A stretch of DNA of 64,000 nucleotides from an uncultured Hyphomonadaceae bacterium (GTDB lineage: Bacteria > Pseudomonadota > Alphaproteobacteria > Caulobacterales > Hyphomonadaceae), in assembly GCA_938084575.1 (NCBI GenBank), contig CALKFG010000001.1, positions 87,548 through 151,547 of the forward strand, written 5' to 3'. Under the pieces are notes generated by a model, which was not told where the DNA came from, ran no database searches, and saw nothing but the letters and a program-made list of their open reading frames with translations. Made by a program: the position numbers and the translations under genes. This document shows positions 43,172 through 53,982 of this stretch, piece after piece (positions within the stretch are counted from its first letter, which is position 1; each line of letters opens with the position of its first letter).

Positions 43172-45127
43172 ATGCCAAATTCTTTTAAGAGACCGAATTT
43201 TAAAGCCTTTTCGACGTTGGCGCTGGGGGCTTTCGGACTGGCGTTTCAAGTCCCGATGGCTCAGGCCATGCCGATTTCTGAGCTGGTTGTGACCTATGCG
43301 CCAGAGGGGGCAAATGCGCCCTCGGCGCAGGCGCAGGATGACAACGCCGTCTGGGATTTACGTGACATTTATCCCAGCGTCGCGGCATGGGCTGCCGCCC
43401 GCGAGGCGGTTGCATCAGATATTGCGGCGCTGGTGGAGCTTGAGGGCCAGCTCGGGGAGAATGCGCAGGCGCTTCTCCGCGGTCTGGATGCGATCTTTGC
43501 CGTCTATAAGGAGGTCACCCGGATCTATGTCTATACCAGCCTGAACGCAGACGAGGACATCGGCAATGCGGACGCCAATGCCCGCCGGCTGGAGGCTCTG
43601 GCGACATACTCGGATCTGCAGGAGGCGACCAGTTGGGTCGATCCGGAGCTTTTGAGTGTCGGATCCGCCAGACTGGAAGCGTTTCTGGCTGAACAGCCGG
43701 AGCTGGCTCAATACAGGGTCTATATCGACAATGTCCTGCGTGGAGCGCCCCACACTTTATCCCCTCTTGGCGAGCAGATCCTGGCGGCCGCCGGCAAGGT
43801 GACAGGGGCTCCATCAGAAATTTATACAATCCTGGCCAATGCAGACATGCCGTGGCCGACCATAACGCTGTCAACCGGGGAAGAGCTCCGCCTCAGCCAG
43901 GCGGGCTATGGGCGCGGCCGTCAGTTGCCAGACCGAAACGACCGCCAATTGGTCTTTGATCAGTTCTGGGGCATCTGGAAGGCCTATGAAAGCACATTTG
44001 GCGCGATCCTTGGCGGGCATTTGAAGGCTTTGCAGCTTGAAACCCGCGAGCGGGGCTATGACAGCTCGGTTGCCCGGGCGTTTTTCGGGGATGCCATGCC
44101 GCCTGCGGTCTATGAGACCCTGATCCATGAGGTCAATCTTGGACTCCCGACCTTGCATCGTTATTTCCGCCTGCGGAAGCGCATGCTCGGGCTCGACGGC
44201 GAGATGGGCTATTATGACATTTACCCCCCTCTGGTGCAGCTCGACAAAACGTTCAGCTATGACACGTCAATCGACCTTACCCGGCAGGCCCTTGCTCCGC
44301 TGGGAGAGGAATATCTCGATGCCTATAACCGGGGGGTTCAGGGGGGCTGGGTTCACGTCTATCCGGCCGAGGGCAAACGCTCCGGCGCCTACATGAACGG
44401 GTCCGTTTATGATGTGCATCCCTATGTTTTGCTGAATCACAATGACGATTTTGACAGTGCCTCCACCTTCGCGCATGAATATGGACACGCCGTCCATTCG
44501 GTGCTGGCGAATGCGGCGCAGCCATGGCCAACGGCGGGCTATTCGACCTTCATTGCCGAAACAGCCTCAATCATGAACGAGATGCTGCTTCAGGATATGG
44601 TGATCGCGCAGGCGCAATCGCCTGAAGAGCGGTTGTTCTATCTCGGGTCTGCACTTGAAGGGCTGCGCGGGACTTATTTCCGCCAGGCCATGTTTGCCGA
44701 GTTCGAGTTCCGGGTGAATGCCCTGGCCGATCAGGATGAGGCCCTGACGGGCGCACGTATGACCGACATCTATCTTGATCTCTTGAAGCGGTATCATGGC
44801 CATGATGACGGCGTGGTGACCATTGATGATCTTTACGGTATTGAATGGGCATACATTCCCCACTTCTACTATGATTTTTATGTCTTCCAGTACGCCACAT
44901 CCATCGCTGCAGCTTCGTCACTTGCGGAGCAGATCGGGTCCGGCGATGCCGATGCCCGGGCGCGCTTTATCGCACTGCTCAAGGCGGGCGGGTCGGATCA
45001 TCCATATGAGCTGATGAAACAGGCCGGTGTTGATCTTGCAAACGCCGACGCGCACCGGGCACTGATCCGCCGGGCAAACGCGATCATGGATGACATGGAA
45101 GCGATTCTGGCCGGTTTGGAGGACTGA
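43172..45127 (+). CDS. pepF: M3-family oligoendopeptidase F, secreted
   Basis: 651 residues. A signal peptide (AFSTLALGAFGLAFQVPMAQA) is followed by the M3B catalytic domain with the zinc motif FAHEYGHAVHS (HExxH) and a downstream third ligand in SFIAETAS (Glu), plus the usual DIYPPLVQLDKTFSYD segment. It trims oligopeptides of about 7-17 residues. Most PepF enzymes are cytoplasmic; here the leader points to the periplasm. AAGGACG lies 6 nt before ATG 43172. Confidence 0.87.
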   Translation: MPNSFKRPNFKAFSTLALGAFGLAFQVPMAQAMPISELVVTYAPEGANAPSAQAQDDNAVWDLRDIYPSVAAWAAAREAVASDIAALVELEGQLGENAQALLRGLDAIFAVYKEVTRIYVYTSLNADEDIGNADANARRLEALATYSDLQEATSWVDPELLSVGSARLEAFLAEQPELAQYRVYIDNVLRGAPHTLSPLGEQILAAAGKVTGAPSEIYTILANADMPWPTITLSTGEELRLSQAGYGRGRQLPDRNDRQLVFDQFWGIWKAYESTFGAILGGHLKALQLETRERGYDSSVARAFFGDAMPPAVYETLIHEVNLGLPTLHRYFRLRKRMLGLDGEMGYYDIYPPLVQLDKTFSYDTSIDLTRQALAPLGEEYLDAYNRGVQGGWVHVYPAEGKRSGAYMNGSVYDVHPYVLLNHNDDFDSASTFAHEYGHAVHSVLANAAQPWPTAGYSTFIAETASIMNEMLLQDMVIAQAQSPEERLFYLGSALEGLRGTYFRQAMFAEFEFRVNALADQDEALTGARMTDIYLDLLKRYHGHDDGVVTIDDLYGIEWAYIPHFYYDFYVFQYATSIAAASSLAEQIGSGDADARARFIALLKAGGSDHPYELMKQAGVDLANADAHRALIRRANAIMDDMEAILAGLED

Positions 45128-45240
45128 GCCGTCCGGGGCGGAGGGGTGGCGCGCCGATCATCGGGTCTTGCTTAAGTGCTTGCGCAATCGGCCGGCGCGC
45201 AGTATCCGGACGCCCAAAGCAGCGCCATAAGGGGCCCTAA

Positions 45241-46515
<1,275 letters not shown>

Positions 46516-46570
46516 ACCCTTTCTTAACCCTGTTGGGATGTCTCGCAGGTTAGTTTAAGGGAGCCTGACC

Positions 46571-46879
46571 ATGTCGTCGAAATGGTCCGCAGCAGTTCTG
46601 ACACTGGTGGTTGCCTACTTCGCCTATCATGCCTTTGCAGGTGAACAGGGCCTCGGGCGCTGGCATGAAATGCAGCGTTCGCTCGCTGACAAACAGGCCC
46701 GGTTGGACCAGCTTGTTGCGAAAAATACTGCGCTGCAAAATGACATAGCTCGCCTGATGCCCGGACAGGTCGACCCGGATTTGGCCGAATTTCTGGTCCG
46801 TCAGCAGCTTGGGTTTGTCCGACCTGACGAGTTGGTGCTTCTGCAAATGGACCCCACTTATGCGGAAACGCATAAGTAA
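46571..46879 (+). CDS. FtsB/DivIC-like septum formation protein
   Basis: 102 residues with an N-terminal membrane helix (SAAVLTLVVAYFAYHAF), a coiled-coil region with leucines and alanines at heptad spacing (MQRSLADKQARLDQLVAKN, about 34-52), and a C-terminal PGQVDPDLAEFLVRQQLGFVRPDE characteristic of FtsB-like proteins. It likely joins FtsL and FtsQ at the septum. The position between eno and pdhA is conserved in alphaproteobacteria. GGAG lies upstream. Confidence 0.87.
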   Translation: MSSKWSAAVLTLVVAYFAYHAFAGEQGLGRWHEMQRSLADKQARLDQLVAKNTALQNDIARLMPGQVDPDLAEFLVRQQLGFVRPDELVLLQMDPTYAETHK

Positions 46880-46938
46880 TTGGCTGGACGCCCTTTGCCA
46901 TCCATGCGTAAGGAGGGGCAAATGGCAGGGAGGCCAAC

Positions 46939-47940
46939 ATGGCAAAAACCAGCTCCGCTCGGCAGCCAGTGCCGAAGCTGAAAAAAGCTGAATCGATCAA
47001 GCTTTATCGCGAAATGCTGCTGATCCGCCGGTTTGAAGAGCGGGCTGGCCAACTGTACGGTATGGGAAAGATTGCTGGCTTCTGCCACCTCTATATCGGC
47101 CAGGAGGCCGTGATCACCGGTATGCAGGCCTGCCTGTCAGACGGCGACCAGATCATCACCGGCTATCGGGATCATGGTCACATGCTGGCGTGCGGAATGG
47201 ATCCGCGCGGTGTCATGGCTGAATTGACCGGACGCGCGGGGGGATACAGCCGCGGCAAGGGCGGCTCAATGCACATGTTCAGCCGCGAGAAGAATTTCTT
47301 TGGCGGTCATGGTATTGTCGGCGCGCAGGTTCCGATCGGTACGGGCCTTGGCTTCGCCAATAAATACAAGGAAAACCCCGCTGTTTCGGTGACCTATTTC
47401 GGCGATGGTGCCGCCAATCAGGGGCAGGTTTATGAAGCTTTCAACATGGCGTCTCTGTGGAAGCTTCCAGTCGTCTATGTGATTGAAAACAATATGTATG
47501 CCATGGGTACGAGCTTGTATCGCCATGCCTCGCAGACAGCGCTTTACAAGCGCGGCATCTCTTTTCAGATCGAGGGTGAAGCGGTCGATGGCATGGACGT
47601 CTATGCCGTCAAGCGCGCCGGTGAGAAGGCCATGCGACATGCCCGGTCGGGCAAGGGTCCCTATATTCTGGAGATGAAGACCTACAGGTATCGCGGCCAC
47701 TCGATGTCCGATCCGGCCAAGTACCGCAAGCGGGAAGAGGTCGATGACATCCGCAGTCATGCCGATCCCATAGACGGTCTCAAGGCGCTGATGCTTGAGC
47801 AGGAGATGGTCACCGAGGCCGACCTGAAGCAGATCGACAAGGAGGTCCGCGCTCAGGTCAAGGACGCCGCCGAATTCGCCCTTGAGAGCCCGGAGCCCGA
47901 TCCCGCGGAACTCTGGACAGATGTGCTGAAGGAGGCCTGA
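46939..47940 (+). CDS. pdhA: Pyruvate dehydrogenase E1 component, alpha subunit
   Basis: 333 residues. The ThDP motif is GDGAANQGQVYEAFNMASLW (about 154-173); the RGGHMVGHG-type loop appears as GGHGIVGAQVPIG, and the phosphorylation-loop region TYRYRGHSMSDPAKYR is well conserved. With PdhB it decarboxylates pyruvate and reductively acetylates the lipoyl arm of E2. It is the first gene of pdhA-pdhB-pdhC-lpd with spacings of 3, 9 and 14 bp. Confidence 0.96.
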   Translation: MAKTSSARQPVPKLKKAESIKLYREMLLIRRFEERAGQLYGMGKIAGFCHLYIGQEAVITGMQACLSDGDQIITGYRDHGHMLACGMDPRGVMAELTGRAGGYSRGKGGSMHMFSREKNFFGGHGIVGAQVPIGTGLGFANKYKENPAVSVTYFGDGAANQGQVYEAFNMASLWKLPVVYVIENNMYAMGTSLYRHASQTALYKRGISFQIEGEAVDGMDVYAVKRAGEKAMRHARSGKGPYILEMKTYRYRGHSMSDPAKYRKREEVDDIRSHADPIDGLKALMLEQEMVTEADLKQIDKEVRAQVKDAAEFALESPEPDPAELWTDVLKEA

Positions 47941-47943
47941 TAC

Positions 47944-49332
47944 ATGTCGGTTGATATTCTGATGCCCGCTCTGAGCCCGACCATGGAAGAAGGTCGCCTT
48001 GCCAAATGGCTCAAAGCGGAGGGCGACATCATCACTGCTGGCGACATCATCGCCGAAATCGAGACCGATAAGGCCACCATGGAGGTCGAGGCTGTCGATG
48101 AAGGCGTGCTGGCAAAAATTCTGATCTCAGAAGGCACTGAGGGCGTGAAGGTCAATTCTGTGATCGCCGTGCTGGCGGAAGAGGGGGACGCCGTGCCGGC
48201 TGCACAGCCGTCCTCTGCTGCCGAGGGCGCTATCGCCCCGGTCGATAAGACGCCCGTCGCGGAGCCGGTGGCGCCTGCCGGTTTGGTCGACGCCGTCCCC
48301 CCGCGTTTCGTTCCGGGTCATGACCCTGCGATTCCGGACGGAACCGCATTTGAAGATGTCGCAGTCCGCGATGCCCTGCGCGATGCCATGGCGGAAGAGA
48401 TGCGCCGGGATGAGACGGTTTTCGTTATGGGCGAAGAGGTCGCTGAATATCAGGGCGCCTATAAGGTCACGCGCGGCCTTTTGGAGGAATTCGGGTCCCG
48501 CCGGGTCGTGGATACGCCGATCACCGAGCACGGATTTGCCGGTCTAGGGGTCGGCGCGGCGTTCGGTGGTCTGCGTCCGGTGGTCGAGTTCATGACGTTT
48601 AATTTTGCCATGCAGGCCATTGATCAGATTATCAATTCCGCCGCAAAGACGTTGTACATGTCGGGAGGCCAGATGGGCTGTCCGATCGTGTTTCGCGGAC
48701 CGAATGGCGCAGCCTCCCGGGTCGCGGCCCAGCACAGCCAGGACTATGCCGCTTGGTATGGCCATGTGCCGGGGCTGAAAGTCGTCGCGCCTTATGATTC
48801 GGCCGATGCAAAGGGGCTGCTGAAGGCGGCCATCCGGGATCCGAACCCGGTTGTTTTCCTTGAACATGAGCTGCTCTACGGCAAGTCTTATCCGGTGCCG
48901 CAGCTCGACGATTATATCGTCCCCATTGGCAAGGCAGCGGTGAAACGGACCGGCACCGACGTGACCTTGGTGGGCTATTCCCGCATGGTTGGGTTTGCAC
49001 TGGAAGCGGCAGAGGTGCTGGCGGAAAAAGGCATTTCGGCCGAGGTGATCGACCTGCGGACGATCCGTCCTCTGGACTTCGACACGATTGTCGAAAGCGT
49101 TCGCAAGACCAATCGGCTTGTCACATGTGAGGAGGGCTGGCGGCATATGGGGGTTGGCGCCGAGATCGCCGCCTATGTCACCGAGCACGCCTTTGATTAT
49201 CTTGACGCACCGCCCCTGCGGGTCTGCCAGAAGGATGTGCCGCTGCCCTATGCGGCCAATCTTGAGGCGCTCAGCCTGCCGGGGGTCGATGATATCCTGG
49301 CGGCCGCCCTCGCGGTCTGTGAAGGGCTTTAG
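47944..49332 (+). CDS. pdhB: Pyruvate dehydrogenase E1 beta subunit with N-terminal lipoyl domain
   Basis: 462 residues. A biotinyl/lipoyl domain comes first (about 1-78) with the lipoylated Lys in [13 protein letters not shown], then a Pro/Ala linker, then the E1-beta transketolase domain with [17 protein letters not shown] and [17 protein letters not shown]. The alphaproteobacterial E1-beta normally carries this fused lipoyl domain. Its lipoyl domain is nearly identical in DNA to that of the next gene. It starts 3 bp after pdhA. Confidence 0.95.
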   Translation: MSVDILMPALSPTMEEGRLAKWLKAEGDIITAGDIIAEIETDKATMEVEAVDEGVLAKILISEGTEGVKVNSVIAVLAEEGDAVPAAQPSSAAEGAIAPVDKTPVAEPVAPAGLVDAVPPRFVPGHDPAIPDGTAFEDVAVRDALRDAMAEEMRRDETVFVMGEEVAEYQGAYKVTRGLLEEFGSRRVVDTPITEHGFAGLGVGAAFGGLRPVVEFMTFNFAMQAIDQIINSAAKTLYMSGGQMGCPIVFRGPNGAASRVAAQHSQDYAAWYGHVPGLKVVAPYDSADAKGLLKAAIRDPNPVVFLEHELLYGKSYPVPQLDDYIVPIGKAAVKRTGTDVTLVGYSRMVGFALEAAEVLAEKGISAEVIDLRTIRPLDFDTIVESVRKTNRLVTCEEGWRHMGVGAEIAAYVTEHAFDYLDAPPLRVCQKDVPLPYAANLEALSLPGVDDILAAALAVCEGL

Positions 49333-49341
49333 GAGGCTGAT

Positions 49342-50697
49342 ATGTCGATAGAAATCACCATGCCCGCCCTGAGCCCGACCATGGAGTCCGGGACGCTCGC
49401 AAAGTGGCTTGTCAAGGCCGGTGACCGGGTCGAGGCCGGCGATATCATTGCCGAGATTGAAACCGACAAAGCGACCATGGAAGTCGAGGCCGTCGATGAA
49501 GGCATTGTCGCTCACCTGCTTGTCGCGGCCGGAACCGAAGAGGTCGCCGTCAACCGGGTGATCGCGGTGCTGGCGGAAGAGGGTGAAGACGCAAATGCGG
49601 TCCCGGCCGGTGTTGGACAGGATGCGGATATGTCCGGGGGCGAAGCGGATCCAGGTGGCCCTCAGGGCGGCTCCGTGGCGGCACCGGCGCGGACTCAACC
49701 GGCGGTTCAGGAGGGTGACAGTGGCGCGGCCCCTGCCGCAGCGCCCGGCCGGCCACTGGCCGGATCTGACGCGGCGGGAACGCGGCTCAAGGCCAGCCCG
49801 CTGGCGCGGCGGATCGCGGCCCAGGCCGGGATTGCCCTGCCGGGCCTGACGGGGTCTGGCCCCCATGGCCGCATTATCAAAAAAGACGTCGAGGCCGCCA
49901 TCGGGCGAGCCAAGGCAGCCCCTGTCACGCCGTCGGACGCCGGTCGGGGTGTCGGCGCTGACGGGCTGATCCTGCCCCAGCTTCTCGACGATCGCATTTA
50001 TGATCCTGAGTCCTACATTCTGGAGCCGCTCGACGGAATGCGCCGGACGGTGGCCCGGCGCCTGACCGAAAGCTTCATGCAGGTGCCACATTTCCCGCTC
50101 AACGTCGATATCGCCCTCGACCGCCTTCTGACCGCGCGGCAGGGGATCAATGACGCAGCTCCGGATGGCGTCAAGATCTCCGTCAATGACCTGCTGATCA
50201 AGGCGTCTGCCCTCGCCCTGATGGCCGAGCCCGATTGCAATGCCAGCTATACGGATCGCGGCATTGCCTATCATAAAAGCGCCCATGTTTCGGTGGCTGT
50301 CGCTGTCGACGGGGGACTGATTACGCCGGTGATCCGGGATGCCCAGACAAAGGGGCTGGCGGCGCTTGCCGCAGAGATGAAAGACCTCGCCGGCCGGGCG
50401 CGGGCGCGAAAGCTGAAGCCTCAGGAATATACCGGCGGCACCTTCTCGATCTCCAATCTGGGGATGTTCGGTGTCAAATCCTTCGGCTCCATCATCAATC
50501 CGCCGGAAGGCATGATCCTGTCGGTGGGCGCGGGCGAAAAGCGCGCCGTGGTCGACGCAGCGGGCCAGATCGTGGCCGCGACGATGATGAGCGTAACCCT
50601 GAGCTGCGACCACCGCGTGATCGGCGGCGCAGAGGGCGCCCGCTGGCTTGCCGCGTTCAAGCGCTTCGTTGAAACCCCTGAAAGCATGTTGCTCTGA
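49342..50697 (+). CDS. pdhC: Dihydrolipoamide acetyltransferase (E2)
   Basis: 451 residues: lipoyl domain (about 1-78, Lys in IETDKATME), flexible linker, peripheral subunit-binding domain (ASPLARRIAAQAGIALPGL, GPHGRIIKKDV) and the catalytic acetyltransferase domain. The usual catalytic HxxxD in the DHRxxDG box is CDHRVIGG here (His424, Gly in place of Asp at 428), an unexpected change. It forms the core of the complex. The DNA is otherwise intact, with no frameshift. Confidence 0.93.
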   Translation: MSIEITMPALSPTMESGTLAKWLVKAGDRVEAGDIIAEIETDKATMEVEAVDEGIVAHLLVAAGTEEVAVNRVIAVLAEEGEDANAVPAGVGQDADMSGGEADPGGPQGGSVAAPARTQPAVQEGDSGAAPAAAPGRPLAGSDAAGTRLKASPLARRIAAQAGIALPGLTGSGPHGRIIKKDVEAAIGRAKAAPVTPSDAGRGVGADGLILPQLLDDRIYDPESYILEPLDGMRRTVARRLTESFMQVPHFPLNVDIALDRLLTARQGINDAAPDGVKISVNDLLIKASALALMAEPDCNASYTDRGIAYHKSAHVSVAVAVDGGLITPVIRDAQTKGLAALAAEMKDLAGRARARKLKPQEYTGGTFSISNLGMFGVKSFGSIINPPEGMILSVGAGEKRAVVDAAGQIVAATMMSVTLSCDHRVIGGAEGARWLAAFKRFVETPESMLL

Positions 50698-50711
50698 GCC
50701 GGGAGACCAGA

Positions 50712-52121
50712 ATGTCAGATTTTGACCTGATCGTTGTCGGGTCTGGACCGGGCGGCTATGTCGCCGCGATCCGGGCCAGCCAGCTTGGCCTGAAGACGGC
50801 CATTGTGGAAAAGGAAAGCCTTGGCGGCGTTTGCCTGAATTGGGGCTGTATCCCGACCAAGGCGCTGTTGCGGTCGGCTGAGGTCCTGCATCTGGCCAGG
50901 ACGGCGGACCAGTTCGGGCTCAAGATCGACAAAGCGGACTTTGACCTTCAGGCCGTTGTGAAACGGTCCCGCGGCGTGGCCAGCCAGTTGTCCGGCGGGG
51001 TCAAGCACCTGATGAAAAAGAACAAGATCACCGTGATCGCGGGAACGGCGCGGCTGGAACAAGCCAGTCCGGCGCCACGGGTCGTGGTGACCGACACGGC
51101 CGGGCAGGACACCGGCTACACCGCCGCCCATGTCATTCTCGCCACCGGCGCCCGGGCCCGTGCGATTCCACAGGCCGGGCTGGCGCCGGACGGCAAGCTG
51201 ATCTGGACCTATCGCGAAGCCATGGTTCCGGACGCCTTGCCCAAGCGGCTTCTGGTGATCGGATCGGGTGCGATCGGGATCGAGTTTGCGAGTTTTTACA
51301 ATGAGCTCGGCTCGGATGTGACCGTGGTTGAGGCAATGGACCGCATTCTTCCGGCAGAAGATGCCGAAGTGTCCGCCTTCGCTCATAAGGCCTTTGAAAA
51401 GCAGGGCCTGACCCTGCACACATCGGCTCAGGTCAAGGGGCTGACGCGGGCAGAGGACAGCGTGACCGCTGAGCTGACCCTGAACGGACAGACGGAAAAA
51501 CAGACCTTTGACCGGGTCATCCTGGCCATTGGCATTGTGGGCAATGTTGAGGGGCTCGGCCTCGATGCGCTTGGGGTGCGGGTTGATCGCAGTCACATCG
51601 TGGTCGATGGCTTTGGCCGCACCGGCGTTCCCGGCCTGTATGCCATCGGAGACCTGACCGGCGGCCCATGGCTGGCCCATAAGGCCTCGCATGAAGCCGT
51701 AACCTGTGTCGAGGGGCTGGCCGGCGCGACCGATGCGCATGCCTTCGATGCGTCCAACGTGCCGGGCTGCACCTATAGCCATCCGCAGATCGCCAGTGTT
51801 GGCTTGACCGAGGCGCAGGCCCGGGAAACCGGGCGCAAACTGAAAATCGGGCGGTTTCCTTTTGTCGGCAACGGCAAGGCGATTGCGCTGGGGGCCGGAG
51901 ACGGGCTGGTCAAGACGCTGTTCGATGCCGAGACTGGCGAGCTTCTCGGGGCCCACATGGTCGGGGCCGAGGTGACCGAGCTGATCCAGGGCTATGTCAT
52001 TGCGCGCCAGGGTGAACTGACCGAGCTGGACCTGATGCACACGATTTTTCCGCATCCGACCCTGTCGGAAATGATGCATGAAAGCGTGCTGGCCTCACAG
52101 GGGCAGGCGCTGCACATCTGA
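50712..52121 (+). CDS. lpd: Dihydrolipoyl dehydrogenase (E3)
   Basis: 469-residue flavoprotein reoxidising dihydrolipoamide. FAD motif VVGSGPGGYVAAIRASQLG, redox disulfide GGVCLNWGCIPTK (Cys-x4-Cys), NAD loop VIGSGAIGIEFASFY, and the C-terminal active-site HPTLSEMMHE (His-Glu pair) are all present. It shares the operon with pdhABC, and so the whole complex is encoded in about 5 kb. Confidence 0.96.
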   Translation: MSDFDLIVVGSGPGGYVAAIRASQLGLKTAIVEKESLGGVCLNWGCIPTKALLRSAEVLHLARTADQFGLKIDKADFDLQAVVKRSRGVASQLSGGVKHLMKKNKITVIAGTARLEQASPAPRVVVTDTAGQDTGYTAAHVILATGARARAIPQAGLAPDGKLIWTYREAMVPDALPKRLLVIGSGAIGIEFASFYNELGSDVTVVEAMDRILPAEDAEVSAFAHKAFEKQGLTLHTSAQVKGLTRAEDSVTAELTLNGQTEKQTFDRVILAIGIVGNVEGLGLDALGVRVDRSHIVVDGFGRTGVPGLYAIGDLTGGPWLAHKASHEAVTCVEGLAGATDAHAFDASNVPGCTYSHPQIASVGLTEAQARETGRKLKIGRFPFVGNGKAIALGAGDGLVKTLFDAETGELLGAHMVGAEVTELIQGYVIARQGELTELDLMHTIFPHPTLSEMMHESVLASQGQALHI

Positions 52122-52171
52122 GGCATCTTGCCCGCGTTGACGGACAGGGCGGGGCGGTACACCCTGAGCCG

Positions 52172-52969
52172 ATGATCCAGACCGATGACGTCCGCCTCAG
52201 CACAGGGACGCACCTGCACCTGCGCGGGGAGCTGCTCACCCCTTTGTGCGAGGGTGCGCTATGGTGGCCCGACCGGGCGACGCTGATTGTCTCCGACCTG
52301 CATTTTGAAAAGGGGTCCGCCTTTGCCCGGCGCGGGCAGATGCTGCCGCCCTATGACACCGCGGCCACACTGACGGTGGTCGAGGCGCTGGTCGCGCGCC
52401 ATCGGCCGGATACGGTCATTTCGCTGGGTGACAGCTTTCATGATGGCAAGGCCGAGTCGCGGCTGGCGCCCGGCGACCGGGACCGGATCCGGGCCATGAC
52501 AGCCGCGCTCGACTGGGTCTGGGTGGAGGGCAATCACGACCCCGACCCGCCGGAGTCGCTGGGCGGACGAACGGCGCGGACGCTCCGTCTGGGGCCGCTG
52601 GTGTTTCGCCATGAACCCAGTGGTGAGCCCGGCGAGGTGTCGGGTCACCTTCACCCTGTCCTGCGTCTGGCCAACCGACACCGGACCCTGCGGCGCCGCT
52701 GTTTCGCCACCGATGGCTGTCGCCTCGTCATGCCGGCACTGGGGGCATTTACCGGGGGTCTGAATGTGCTGGATAAGGCCTTCGTTCCGGCTTTTCCAGA
52801 CGGCGGGATGATGCTATTTGCGATGGGTCAGGACCGGGTTGTCCTGGTTCGCCGGGAGGCTCTGGTACCAGATGGACGCCGGGCCGCCACGGGGCGGCGG
52901 CGGCTGGCAACACCACGGCTGGCGCAGTCCGGAGCGGCGTCGAGCAAGAAAGGTTCTGATTATGGATGA
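52172..52969 (+). CDS. pdeM: Ligase-associated DNA damage response endonuclease PdeM-type metallophosphoesterase
   Basis: 265 residues. The metallophosphoesterase motifs VSDLHFEKGSAFARRG, GDSFHD, EGNHDPDPP, SGHLHPV (the usual GHxH) are in order, and the LPPYDTAATL block is specific to PdeM. In many proteobacteria it sits beside a LigD-like ligase/helicase; none is in this window. The C-terminal 45 residues are a basic, Gly/Arg-rich tail. Its end overlaps mscS by 8 nt. Confidence 0.83.
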   Translation: MIQTDDVRLSTGTHLHLRGELLTPLCEGALWWPDRATLIVSDLHFEKGSAFARRGQMLPPYDTAATLTVVEALVARHRPDTVISLGDSFHDGKAESRLAPGDRDRIRAMTAALDWVWVEGNHDPDPPESLGGRTARTLRLGPLVFRHEPSGEPGEVSGHLHPVLRLANRHRTLRRRCFATDGCRLVMPALGAFTGGLNVLDKAFVPAFPDGGMMLFAMGQDRVVLVRREALVPDGRRAATGRRRLATPRLAQSGAASSKKGSDYG

Positions 52970-53795
52970 ACTGACACAAACGGTGGATGTGGTGTCGCTG
53001 TGGACGACCTATGGGCCGCTGATGATCGGCTTCATCGCGCGCGCGGCCGGGGCCCTCGCAGTTCTTCTGGTGGGGCTCAGGCTTGCCGGCTGGCTGTCCG
53101 GCCTGGTCCGGCGACTGTCTAATCAGCATGCCGGAATCGATCCGACGCTGGGTTATTTTTTCGGGTCTCTGGTTCGCTGGTCGGTCATTGCCGCGGTTAT
53201 CATCGCCGTCCTGCAAGTCTTTGGGATCCCGGCGACCAGCTTCGTGGCGGTGCTGGGTGCGCTCACTCTGGCGATTGGTCTGTCACTTCAGGGGGCGTTG
53301 GGCAACATCGCCTCCGGGGTCATGATCATGATTTTCAGACCCTACAAGCTCGGCGATTATGTCGAGATTGCCGGGGTTGCCGGCACGGTCAGGGACATCA
53401 ACCTTTTCCAGACGGTGCTGGCCACCATCGACAATGTTATGATCATGGTGCCGAACAGCCAGGCCATCGACAAGGTGATCAAGAATTATAGCGGGTTCCC
53501 GACCCGGCGCGTCGATATCATGTTTGGCATCGATTACGGGGACGATATGGACAAGGCGCTGGGTATCATTTCGTCGCTGATCGATGAAGATGACCGTATT
53601 CTGCGGGATCCCGAACCCTTCGTTAAAGTCGTGAATCTGGGATCAAGCTCGGTCGATATACAGACCCGGACATGGGTCAATGCGGCGGATTTCTTCAACG
53701 TCAAATTCGACCTGATCAAGAAGGTCAAGGAAGCCTTTGACGCCCAGGGCATCACCATTCCCTATCCCCACCAGGTCGAGATTCGAAAGACTTAG
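52962..53795 (+). CDS. mscS: MscS-family mechanosensitive ion channel
   Basis: 277 residues. Three N-terminal membrane segments (the third being the pore helix VAVLGALTLAIGLSLQGALGN) lead into the beta domain PYKLGDYVEIAGVAGTVRDINLFQT and the C-terminal alpha-beta domain ending in IPYPHQVEIR. It opens at high membrane tension and releases solutes after hypo-osmotic shock. AAAGG supports ATG 52962, 8 nt inside the pdeM end, so translation is coupled. Confidence 0.92.
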   Translation: MDELTQTVDVVSLWTTYGPLMIGFIARAAGALAVLLVGLRLAGWLSGLVRRLSNQHAGIDPTLGYFFGSLVRWSVIAAVIIAVLQVFGIPATSFVAVLGALTLAIGLSLQGALGNIASGVMIMIFRPYKLGDYVEIAGVAGTVRDINLFQTVLATIDNVMIMVPNSQAIDKVIKNYSGFPTRRVDIMFGIDYGDDMDKALGIISSLIDEDDRILRDPEPFVKVVNLGSSSVDIQTRTWVNAADFFNVKFDLIKKVKEAFDAQGITIPYPHQVEIRKT

Positions 53796-53908
53796 GCGGA
53801 CATGCGGCCCGCCGCGAGCCCCTGTCTGGTCTGCATCTTGGCCCGACCAGCCAAGGCGGTGCGCCCGGTCAACCGCCGGGACGGGCGAACGACCTGTCCT
53901 GCTGTGGC

Positions 53909-53942
53909 GGCTTTGGCTTCCCGAAAGTCCCAAAGCCCTTAT
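53909..53942 (+). terminator. Hairpin downstream of mscS
   Basis: GGCTTTGG (53909-53916) pairs with CCAAAGCC (53929-53936) around a 12-nt loop, followed by CTTATA. The stem is 8 pairs with a short T-poor tail, so it is a moderate terminator candidate between mscS and the next transcription unit, about 47 bp ahead of the next start codon. Confidence 0.45.
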
Positions 53943-53982
53943 AAGTCGGACGCCAGATATGTGAAAAAAGGAAGGGTGGGTC

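Noticed and set aside
48544..50613. Open frame of 689 codons on the minus strand across pdhB and pdhC
   Set aside because: It lies antisense to two well-recognised genes; long opposite-strand frames are expected at this GC content, and it shows no domain or ribosome site.
50715..52079. Open frame of 454 codons antisense to lpd
   Set aside because: Mirror of a strongly conserved gene, with no recognisable protein features.
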